From: an uncultured Eubacterium sp.
Lineage (GTDB): Bacteria; Bacillota; Clostridia; Lachnospirales; Lachnospiraceae
Direction of reading: 5' to 3'
Assembly (NCBI GenBank): GCA_910584875.1
Contig: CAJUDA010000002.1
Coordinates: 78,651 to 142,650 of the forward strand
Length of the DNA: 64,000 nt
This document shows, piece after piece, positions 1 through 8,300 of the stretch. Made by a program: the position numbers and the translations under genes. The notes below the pieces were generated by a model that was given only the letters and a program-made list of their open reading frames with translations, ran no database searches and was not told the origin of the DNA. The stretch's first letter is position 1. Each line of letters begins with the position of its first letter.

Positions 1-787
1 TATACGGATTGATATCAAAGATTTCACACACTTCGATCGTCTCCTGGCGGACGGGGATCTTCCGAAGGTCGACCTCCAGCCCCACACCCGACGCCGCCGC
101 CATCTCCCACAGCGCTCCAAAAATGCCGCCCTCTGTCACATCATGCATCGCTGTCACCCCGACCTCCATCGCCGTCTGTGCATCCGGCACGACGCTGAGA
201 TACTGGTCAAAGTCTCTTGCCGTCTCCCAGATCTCCAGAGGCAGCCTCTGCCGCAATAATTCTTCTTTCTCTTTCGCCAGGATCGACGTCCCCTCCAGAC
301 CGATCCATTTTGTCACAACGAGATCCTGCCCGGGACGCAGCCCGCCTGTTTGTATCATCCGGTCTCTGGCGATCTTCCCCACACCAGTCACTGATACCAG
401 TGTCTGGTTCACGGCGGCAGATACTTCCGTATGTCCGCCCAGGATTTCCACCTTATACTGCTCCGCCAGCGCTGTCACATCCTCCATGATCTCCTTTAAT
501 TCTTCCTCGGTACTCCCTGGCGGAAAAATGATCGTCAGCAACATGCCGATCAGTTCTGCCCCGGAAGAGGCAATGTCATTGGCAGTGATATGAAATGCCA
601 GTTTCCCGATGTCCTTCGCTGTCCCGGTAATGGGATCAGTCGAGAGTACGATAACCTCACCGCCTGCCGTCAGGGCACTGCAGTCCTCCCCGATCCCCGA
701 ATGGACCAGAACCTCCGGTCTCTTTACTCTCAGTTTTTTAAAGACCGAACGTTTCAATATATTTTCTGGTATTTTCCCGATTTCCAT
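1..787 (-). CDS. AIR synthase-related protein, PurM/HypE-like (3' end outside window)
   Basis: The minus strand is open for 262 codons from an ATG preceded by GAGGGGCAGGA to the window edge. The N-terminus carries a glycine/acid motif GIGEDCSAL (residues 31-39), followed by STDPITG and later HDVTEGG. This is the pattern of the PurM/HypE/ThiL/SelD ATP-binding superfamily. Members use ATP to activate amide, phosphate or carbamoyl groups, and the exact substrate here cannot be read. HypE is one possibility, but no other hyp gene is visible. The gene lies 41 bases after the VanW gene on the same strand, with a small hairpin between, so the two are probably co-transcribed. The superfamily is clear; the specific function is open. 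Confidence 0.8.
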   Translation of the reverse strand, partial: MEIGKIPENILKRSVFKKLRVKRPEVLVHSGIGEDCSALTAGGEVIVLSTDPITGTAKDIGKLAFHITANDIASSGAELIGMLLTIIFPPGSTEEELKEIMEDVTALAEQYKVEILGGHTEVSAAVNQTLVSVTGVGKIARDRMIQTGGLRPGQDLVVTKWIGLEGTSILAKEKEELLRQRLPLEIWETARDFDQYLSVVPDAQTAMEVGVTAMHDVTEGGIFGALWEMAAASGVGLEVDLRKIPVRQETIEVCEIFDINPY

Positions 788-810
788 CTGTCCTGCCCCT
801 CTTCCCTGCC

Positions 811-828
811 GGCACATCATAATGTGCC
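811..828 (-). other. small intercistronic hairpin
   Basis: A perfect 7-bp inverted repeat GGCACAT/ATGTGCC with a 4-base loop begins immediately after the stop codon of the VanW gene. No T-run follows, so it is not a convincing intrinsic terminator. It may protect the upstream mRNA end or attenuate read-through into the PurM-like gene. Confidence 0.45.
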
Positions 829-2484
829 TTACTCTGCCGCTCCGCCCGGCGGTACCGGCACGGCTGTCGCATCCGCCGGGTCTGCCGGCTCTGGTGCCTT
901 CGTCGCCACAGGTCTTTTTGTCGGTTTTGGTGTTTTCTCCGGCTGCACTGATCTTGGCGACGCCGTCTTTCTGGGTGCTGCTGTCGCCCTGGGCGTTGCC
1001 GACGCCTTGGGATCCTTCGTCGGTTTTGGCGTTGTTTTGGCTCCTCCCCTTGTCACATAGCGGGGTTCTGCTTTATATGTGCTGCTGTTGATCTGTGTCT
1101 TTTTGGTATCACCGTTCTCCGTAACGATCTTCCAGAGCACCGCCTTATAACCGATATGTGCCTCCTGGGTGACTTCCATAAAGGAAGCCGGTTTTGTCTT
1201 ATCATAGGTGACTTTATCTTCACCCGGCTGTATCGTCTCCAGCGTCTCTGACACATATTCCACTTTGCGCCCGGGATCTCTTGTCTCTTCCCCATATACA
1301 TGGAAAAACACGGTCCCGGAGAGCGTGCCGCCCTCAATATAGATGGGGACTTCTGTATTGTTGCGGAATTTCAGGTCTTTATAATCACCGGCGATCGCCG
1401 CATCCATAGACGGCTTCACATAGGTTACCACCATGGAATGAGGACTTCTCTCTACGATCTCCAGCTCTGATCTTAGTACCGCATTATAGAGAGTTGTCGA
1501 CACCTGGCAGACGCCGCCCCCGATCGAATCCACCACTTCGCCATTACTATAGGATGGTGCGGCATAATATCCGTTTTCCTCCGTCATCGGCGATATGACA
1601 TCATGCACGGAAAATGTCTCACCGGGATTGATCACAGAACCATTGATCAGGCGTGCCGCATTTGCCACATTTTTCGACCGGCTCACATTTCCCGCATTGA
1701 AATTCGTCGAAAACCGTCCCAGTTCATCCTTGCAGCGGGAAGCAAGCTTCTTTGATACCTTTGGTTCCTGTACGTTGACCACAGCCGCCGCCTTTACCTC
1801 AGCGGCATCCTCCTGCTCCCGCAGGGCCTCCTGGATCACCTGGGTCGTCGCCTGGACGTCCAGCACCTCTCCCTGACGGGATTTTGTATATTCGAGCTTC
1901 CCATTTTTCATCCGGATACTGGAATTTTTCATTTTTGTACATTTTTTCGCACATTTTTTCCTGACAAATTCCTGCAGTTTCTCATTCGAATAATTTTCCG
2001 TCAGCGTATATACAACATGTTCTGCTGCCACCTTTTTGATCCTGGTATAATTTTCAAACAGGTTGCCCTCTTTCCCGATCTTTAACGCTTTCTCAATAAC
2101 CGGACCTGACTCGCAGGCATAGCCAAGCTCTGCCAGCGATGTGCTGACCAGTTTGCCGTTAATGTCTACTGTCAGCGTGCGCTGTGACAGCTTCGCGATA
2201 TGTTCATTGAGGACATTCTGTGCCTCCTGCGCCGTCATGCCGCTGAGATCTATTTCATCAGCATAGACACCATTGCATATCCTGTCTTCATCCGGCCTGA
2301 CCATCGCATATGCCGCCACCACATACGATGCGATCAGCACTGCCATGATCATGATCACTATAAATGCCGGTAAAAATCTCTGCTGCTGTTTCAATTTTAC
2401 TGCCTCCCTCTCAAATGCGGCGTCTTCCCCTGCCGCCTCTGCTCTCATCAAAACTCTGATTCTATCGCTTGCACATTTTGGCAA
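829..2484 (-). CDS. VanW-family envelope protein with PG-binding_4 domain
   Basis: The product is membrane-anchored: a hydrophobic segment at about residues 38-60 follows a short charged N-terminus, so most of the protein is extracellular. Residues about 75-185 fit the PG_binding_4 fold found ahead of VanW domains. The VanW core has the family hallmark GGGVCQVSTTLYNAVL. The tail from about residue 470 is rich in Pro, Thr and Lys and is probably a cell-wall spanning linker. VanW proteins are linked to peptidoglycan but their reaction is unknown. The start is uncertain: the longest frame begins with TTG at 2484, while an ATG lies 12 codons downstream; neither has a good ribosome binding site. 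Confidence 0.88.
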   Translation of the reverse strand: MPKCASDRIRVLMRAEAAGEDAAFEREAVKLKQQQRFLPAFIVIMIMAVLIASYVVAAYAMVRPDEDRICNGVYADEIDLSGMTAQEAQNVLNEHIAKLSQRTLTVDINGKLVSTSLAELGYACESGPVIEKALKIGKEGNLFENYTRIKKVAAEHVVYTLTENYSNEKLQEFVRKKCAKKCTKMKNSSIRMKNGKLEYTKSRQGEVLDVQATTQVIQEALREQEDAAEVKAAAVVNVQEPKVSKKLASRCKDELGRFSTNFNAGNVSRSKNVANAARLINGSVINPGETFSVHDVISPMTEENGYYAAPSYSNGEVVDSIGGGVCQVSTTLYNAVLRSELEIVERSPHSMVVTYVKPSMDAAIAGDYKDLKFRNNTEVPIYIEGGTLSGTVFFHVYGEETRDPGRKVEYVSETLETIQPGEDKVTYDKTKPASFMEVTQEAHIGYKAVLWKIVTENGDTKKTQINSSTYKAEPRYVTRGGAKTTPKPTKDPKASATPRATAAPRKTASPRSVQPEKTPKPTKRPVATKAPEPADPADATAVPVPPGGAAE

Positions 2485-2524
2485 GCTGTATTACACTATA
2501 CCCAAAGGGGACCCGGCATGGCCG

Positions 2525-2617
2525 TCACATGGATGCCAGAAGTCCGACAAGCATGGCTATGATCACCACAACACAGATCACGGCTGCCACGAGCCTTTGT
2601 TTTTTACGGTTCATCAT
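2525..2617 (-). CDS. 30-residue single-span membrane peptide
   Basis: A short frame starts ATGATG after a strong AAAGGGGGAA ribosome binding site. It encodes a basic N-terminus (MMNRKKQR) followed by one hydrophobic span rich in Val, Ile and Leu. It sits 40 bases upstream of the VanW gene on the same strand and 35 bases from the divergent gene at 2653. The good ribosome binding site, tidy topology and operon position favour a real small protein, but no homologue is recognised. Function unknown. Confidence 0.5.
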   Translation of the reverse strand: MMNRKKQRLVAAVICVVVIIAMLVGLLASM

Positions 2618-2652
2618 AAGAATTTCCCCCTTTCTGAAAGGATGTAAGTATT

Positions 2653-3267
2653 ATGCGATTTATTGTTGTTATCTTAATTTGCTCTCTGATCTTCTGTGCC
2701 TGGCTTTTTTATGAACAGCGGAAAAACCAGCGGATACAGAAAATGGCTTCCGATGAATTCTGGGCACGGGAGGAGCTTGCCAACAGTACCCGGAACAAGG
2801 ATATCTCGCACCTTCCCCTGATCCAGATCGGGGATGATGATATTCCATTTATGGAAACCGAGGATGAATCAATCCTTTATTATATCGGACAACTCCGGCA
2901 GATCATCCAGAAACCGATGATCGATCTGTCAGAACATTCCAACACAGATTTAAAATTAGCATATGGCGTCGGAAATTTCAAGACATTATCCGAATATGAT
3001 GAAAATTTTAACACATTTCTGGTCGCCCTGACAAATCTTGCCCGGTCCTACGAACGCAGCGGATACCATGACGAGGCAGAACAGACCTACCTTGCCGCCA
3101 TACGGTTTGGTTCACGCCGGGTTACGGATTATGAGGAACTGGCAAAGATCTATCTTGTGACGCGCCGCCCGGACAAAGTGCGCAGCCTGATCCGGGACGT
3201 GGAATCCGGCAGCCATCCCCGCAGGGAAAAGATCACTGTCCTGCTCCGCCAGCTCCTTGACAGTTAG
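2653..3267 (+). CDS. membrane-anchored TPR-like hypothetical protein
   Basis: The 204-residue product starts with one transmembrane segment (residues 2-20) and then a soluble, helix-rich part. Residues about 130-200 (for example NLARSYERSGYHDEAEQTYL) resemble tetratricopeptide helix pairs, so it may be a protein-interaction factor at the cytoplasmic membrane. An AAAGGA motif precedes the ATG. The gene is divergent from the VanW group and its last four bases overlap the end of the convergent radical SAM gene. No specific function is assigned. Confidence 0.7.
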   Translation: MRFIVVILICSLIFCAWLFYEQRKNQRIQKMASDEFWAREELANSTRNKDISHLPLIQIGDDDIPFMETEDESILYYIGQLRQIIQKPMIDLSEHSNTDLKLAYGVGNFKTLSEYDENFNTFLVALTNLARSYERSGYHDEAEQTYLAAIRFGSRRVTDYEELAKIYLVTRRPDKVRSLIRDVESGSHPRREKITVLLRQLLDS

Positions 3268-5045
3268 CTCAACGGCGCCACCTGTGCCGAATGACTCAGC
3301 GGATCTCTCTGCCGGTAATCAAACAGCAGGTATCGGGGGGTCCTCTTCACCAGTCTGCCCGTCTCTGTCAGCATACCCATATCGATCGTAAATAAATCCA
3401 CATATACGATATGGATCACCTGTCCCGCGGTCATACCGCCATACCGGGCAGATAAATCACCTGTTCCCTGCAGCGCCCTGTCCATAAGTCTGCGGATCTC
3501 CCTTCTGACGCCCGGTTCCCTGGGACGGACAAAGGATGGCGGGCTCTTGACATAGTCCCGCCGGAACAGATCAAAGGTCAGGATCTCACGCAATTCTTCC
3601 CTCTCTTCCTCCGAACCACAGACATCTCCCAGACAGAAATCCCACAAAATCTCATACCGCTTCTGCCGGCTGTGACTGCAGTCCAGAAGGCCATTTTCTT
3701 TATAATAGCTTCCCAGCTTGTCATACAGATCGAAAGCGCTGTCAAACCGCGGTACCAGATATGCCATGGAAGCGGTAAACTGAAGGCTGTTGTAATACAC
3801 CTCCACCATTTCCTCCACCCGTTTCAGACGCAGGATATCATCATAAGAAAGCCATTTGGTCGAGAGCACCTCGTATGGCGCCTTTCCACTACACCGGATC
3901 TCATATCCATCCTTTACTTCGTTCATGTAGGAACCGTCCAGCAGCTTCAAAAAGCCAAGCTGCAGCTGATCCGGCCTCATTTCATAGACATCGTTAAAGG
4001 AACGGCGGAAGCTTTCATAATCCTCACAGGGCAGCCCGGCGATGAGATCCAGATGTTCATGGATATTATGGTTCTCACGGATACGGGCAACATTATTTTT
4101 CAGTTTTTCCAGATCCATCTTCCTGCGGATCGCCCGGATGGTATCCGGATTGGTGGACTGTACGCCGATCTCGAACTGTACCAGTCCCGGCCGGAATGTA
4201 CGGAACAGGGCAAAATCCTCTTCCTGCAGCAGATCCCCGGCGATCTCAAAATGAAAGTTCGTCACCCCGTTATCCTGTTCCCCGATATATTTCCATATCT
4301 CATAAGCATACGCATGGTTACAGTTAAATGTCCGGTCCACAAATTTGACCTGGGGGACATTATGCTCCAGAAAAAAGTCAAGCTCCCTGACCGTCTTTGC
4401 CACACTTTTTATCCGCACAGACTTCTCAATCGAAGACAGGCAGTAGCTGCAGGAAAAAGGACATCCACGGCTGCTCTCATAATACAGGATCTGATGCTCC
4501 AGCCCTGCCGTGTCCGGATAGGGAAATACAAGCTCATCCATCGCCATTCCCTCTCTCGGCAGGGTGCGGATGATCCTGTCAGAGCCTTCATCCCCGCCAT
4601 TCTCCCGGAAGACCAGTCCATGGATCTTAGCAAGCCCTTCCTCCGTCCCGTCTGTTTCCAGCCACTGCAGATACTCGCGAAAGGTCTGTTCTCCCTCACC
4701 CACCATGACCAGATCAATAAAGGAATACGTTTTCAGCAATTCCTCCGGGTGGTAGCTGACTTCCGGTCCTCCGGCAAAGACCATAAGTCCCGGCAGCACC
4801 TTTTTCAGATCACAGGCGAGGGACAGTACATAATCAATATTCCACAGATAGCAGGAAAAACCAAGTACATCCGGCTTCTTTTCATACAGCCGGGCAAGGA
4901 TCTCCTCCCGCCTCTGATTGATGGTATACTCACACAGCTCTACATCTTCCGCATATTCACCGGCATTGGCACGAAGAGAGCGGATCGCAAGATTCGTATG
5001 GATATACCTGGCATTGATCCCTGCCAGAATCACTTTATTTTTCAA
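3264..5045 (-). CDS. B12-binding radical SAM protein, DUF4080-type C-terminus
   Basis: The N-terminal third (about residues 5-140) has the cobalamin-binding Rossmann layout seen in B12-dependent radical SAM enzymes (GFSCYLWN, then a GGPEVS motif). The radical SAM cluster motif CPFSCSYC is at about residues 195-202. The C-terminal part matches the DUF4080 tail common in Firmicutes. The substrate is unknown. I place the start at a TTG with AGAGGTGG 6-7 bases upstream; a longer frame from an ATG at 5081 lacks any ribosome binding site and approaches the tRNA-Gly gene. Cytoplasmic, oxygen-sensitive enzyme by inference. Confidence 0.88.
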   Translation of the reverse strand: MKNKVILAGINARYIHTNLAIRSLRANAGEYAEDVELCEYTINQRREEILARLYEKKPDVLGFSCYLWNIDYVLSLACDLKKVLPGLMVFAGGPEVSYHPEELLKTYSFIDLVMVGEGEQTFREYLQWLETDGTEEGLAKIHGLVFRENGGDEGSDRIIRTLPREGMAMDELVFPYPDTAGLEHQILYYESSRGCPFSCSYCLSSIEKSVRIKSVAKTVRELDFFLEHNVPQVKFVDRTFNCNHAYAYEIWKYIGEQDNGVTNFHFEIAGDLLQEEDFALFRTFRPGLVQFEIGVQSTNPDTIRAIRRKMDLEKLKNNVARIRENHNIHEHLDLIAGLPCEDYESFRRSFNDVYEMRPDQLQLGFLKLLDGSYMNEVKDGYEIRCSGKAPYEVLSTKWLSYDDILRLKRVEEMVEVYYNSLQFTASMAYLVPRFDSAFDLYDKLGSYYKENGLLDCSHSRQKRYEILWDFCLGDVCGSEEEREELREILTFDLFRRDYVKSPPSFVRPREPGVRREIRRLMDRALQGTGDLSARYGGMTAGQVIHIVYVDLFTIDMGMLTETGRLVKRTPRYLLFDYRQRDPLSHSAQVAPLS

Positions 5046-5094
5046 CGTCTGCCACCTCTTTTTCGTTCCCGTCTGAATCATTGCATAAAGAAAA

Positions 5095-5165
5095 AGCGGG
5101 TGATGGGAATCGAACCCACGTATCTAGCTTGGAAGGCTAGTGTTCTACCATTGAACTACACCCGC
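5095..5165 (-). tRNA. tRNA-Gly (anticodon TCC)
   Basis: The 71-base cloverleaf has acceptor stem GCGGGTG/CACCCGC, D-arm, anticodon stem CTAGC/GCTAG with loop CTTCCAA, and a T-arm with GGTTCGATTCC. The anticodon is TCC (Gly). The discriminator base is U, as usual for bacterial tRNA-Gly. The 3' CCA is not encoded. Confidence 0.97.
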
Positions 5166-5203
5166 TTGTCGTTAAACCAGTATTCTGTTTGCCAACGAAA
5201 GAT

Positions 5204-5232
5204 ATTATAACAATGTTAGAAGCAAAAGTCAA
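5204..5232 (-). promoter_or_regulatory. sigma-A promoter of tRNA-Gly
   Basis: On the minus strand TTGACT (5232-5227) and TATAAT (5209-5204) are separated by 17 bases and lie about 40 bases upstream of the tRNA 5' end. This is a near-consensus housekeeping promoter. Confidence 0.8.
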
Positions 5233-5303
5233 GCCGGAATTTAAGCTTTCTTCTATCTCCAGAACCATATACACCTGTGTTCAGCACCTTAATAACAGCA
5301 CTA

Positions 5304-5327
5304 GGGAGACTGCATCCGCAGTCCCCC
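5304..5327 (-). terminator. hairpin after the GH127 gene
   Basis: A 10-bp stem (GGGGGACTGC with GCAGTCTCCC, one G-T pair) and a 4-base loop lies 30 bases beyond the stop codon of the arabinofuranosidase gene. The following minus-strand tract is only weakly T-rich, so termination efficiency is uncertain. Confidence 0.45.
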
Positions 5328-5357
5328 TGTCTCTTTCTTATTTAATGAGATTGTCTT

Positions 5358-8300
5358 TTACACTCTGACTTTGATCTTCGCCTTTTTCTTCCCGCATGTT
5401 ACGGTGATCGTTGCCTTTCCTTTTTTCTTTGCCCTGATCACACCATATTTATCTACGGCTGCCACTTTTTTCTTACTGGACTTATATGTCAGCTTACTGG
5501 TCGTCCCCGCCGTCATTTTCTTTACTTTGATCTGTGCGGTTTTCCCTTTCTTTAGTTTCAGCGATTTCTTTGTCAGCGTCAGCTTCTTATTGATCTTATC
5601 CTTTTTCACAACCTTGATCGTGATCACTTTTTTCTTCCCGTTGGACGTCTTGACCGTGATCTTTGCCGTCCCCGGTTTTTTCGCTTTTACCACGCCCTTT
5701 TTCGATACCGTCGCCACTTTCTTTTTACTGCTTTTAAATGTCACCTTCTGGCTTGCTTTCGCCGGAGATACGGACGCCTTGAGCGTTACCTTTTTCCCTT
5801 TTTTCAGGGTGATCTTATTGCCCTTCAGCGTGTACCCGGCAGCCTTTACGGAAACCGATTTGGCAGCCACCTTTCCATTCGGTATCCCGTTTGGTATCCC
5901 TGGTGTATATGGTTTATCTGTTCCCAGGATCGTGGAAGCGGTGGCGGATTTGCTGGCGATCGCCTGTACCTCCGCATCGGACAATGCTTTTTTGAAGATC
6001 AGCACCTCATCGAGCGCCCCAGAGAAGTAAGCATCCCAGGCATTTACGCCAAAATACATCTTCGATCTGCTCTGTGTCATGATCCCCTTTGCCACGTCTC
6101 CCGTTGATACGGCTTCTCCGTCTACATACAGGGTACCATTTACTGTGCCGTCCTTTTTACCAGCCTTCGCACCGTTTACTACCACTACTACATTCTGCCA
6201 TTTATTTGCCGTGTAGGCACTGGACGCAGGCGTGTCAATATAGTCGCCATTTTTCGACCAGATTCTGGCATCCAGTGTCAGATTCATCCAGTATTCCGGT
6301 GAAAATTTCCCTGCTGTCAGGGTAGGATCAACTGTCGATCCCGTCGATTTGGAATTCATCCAGAAGCTTACTGTGTAACTTTCTCCCAGTGCTTTCGTAT
6401 CATCCATCAGTTTCAGTCCATAGGTGCCCGGCATCGTAATGGCTTTTCCGATCGCGCCATTCTGATAGCTGTAGGAGGCACCACTTACATTGGATGGCAC
6501 GGCTGCTTTCTGTACGGCTGCCGCCCCGTCTGTTTTGCCCTCAAAGGTAAAGCTCTTTACCAGACTTTCCTTCAGCCTGAGATTTGTGTAATCCCTTTTG
6601 ACTACTACCTTATATGTCTTATATGTCTTGAAATCTTCTGCATATACCTTAACAGTAAATGTCGTTGTCGCTCCTTTTGTTTTCAGCGTCTTAGGCTGTG
6701 TCTCATCAATGGCATCCCCATCAATCTCCACATAACCGTAAGAATCCTGGATACTGAACTTCACAGAAGGATTCTGCGAATATGGCACCGTGATCGTATA
6801 GGTTCCGTTTACTGCCGTCAGTGCCTTGCCGTTGTACTCAACTTTTGTCAGCTGGTTCACAGTATTGTACGGTCTCATAAGAGAAACGGATTTACAGAGT
6901 CTGGCGGATTCTGCCTGATCCTTGCCGGCAAAGGTTACGGTGATGACTTTTTCCGTCTTTGCCCTGCCTTCTGCGTCGTAGACCTGCAGATTCTGCACAT
7001 TGTTTCTGATCGTATTTGCTGAGATCTTATACAGCACCTGATAATACTCTGCCTGATCCGCCTCAGCAAGCGTCATATTCTGTACCTTTGCCTTCGCACT
7101 GTCCAGCACTTCCTCTGCGATGAGTTCGTCTCCTACGGTGATCCGGATACTCTTGCCATCATCTGCTTTGGCATAGGTCAGCAACAGATAATTATCCTCG
7201 CCCTCACTGACGATCATCTTGTAACCGAAGGATCCACCGGCATTTGCCTTTCTCGTCAGATCCGGGGCATCGACACCGACTGATCCGGTTCCGCTTTCTA
7301 CCAGACCATCCTTCTGTGAACCGTCTGCATTGACACTAAACCGGGACTCATACTGACCGCGTCCTACCTGTGCCATCGTGTCAATTTCAACACGCTCCAG
7401 CCGTTTTGCCGCCTTCTCTGCCAGGATCTCCTCCGATCCCCGTCCCTCTTCATCGATGTAATAGGTCCAGTAGATCCCGTAGTTTTCTTCATCCTGATTA
7501 TAATGTGTCGTAAACGGATGAGAGAAATTCGTTCCCTTGAGGGTGAAATTCATGGACCCCTCTGCTTTCACAAGGTTCTGGTTGATCTTCTTTATATATT
7601 CTTCTACGGTTTCCGCATTGCGGATCCCGATCGTATCGCTTGTCACTGCCTTGCTGGTCGGCACCGTGACAGCAACACCGTGAGATCCAGTGGTCTGTTT
7701 GCTCTTGCCCAGCTTGGCGCTCAGTACAAAGGGACCATATTTGAAAGCGTACGTATCCTTTGAATCAGGAAGGTTATAGGCAGCCACCTCCATCGGCAGC
7801 TTCACGGTAAACTCAGCACCATTTTTGATGTCCTCGTTGGGGACGGTGATATAACCATCCTGTACTTTGTATTCCTTCTCTGTGCCGTCAAACGCAACAA
7901 TTGCCTTTCCGTCCTTTACCCAGTCCGGGACACGCAGCTTCAGCCTGATGCCGATGTTACCACCCTCTACCTTGAAGGTCATGGTATCGGATTTGCTGAG
8001 TTCCCCGGTCTGTGTAATGGTATATCCGTCTCCGGTCACTTTGGAGGCAAGGTACTGGTTTACGATCACAAGTCCGCTCTTTTTAAAATAGATACTGTCC
8101 TGGAGCTTTGTGAAATTCTCCATGCCGGACCCGGTACAACACCAGAAATTGGTATCCAGTGTACCAAAGACTTTCTGATAGCCGGTCGCCATCGGCTGGA
8201 AATACATGGTCATGCCTGTCTCATGGTTCTGGGAGGACATAATGGCATTGATTAGTGTATTTTCATAATAATCCGCATACTTTTTGTCTCCGGTGATCAC

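Noticed and set aside
590..1091. Overlapping plus-strand frames across the end of the VanW gene and the PurM-like gene
   Set aside because: Both minus-strand genes are supported by domains; the plus-strand frames are low-complexity shadows of the Pro/Thr-rich tail.
3672..5210. 512-codon open frame on the plus strand opposite the radical SAM gene
   Set aside because: It is a mirror frame of a strongly supported gene and runs through the tRNA-Gly gene; no ribosome binding site or protein-like pattern.
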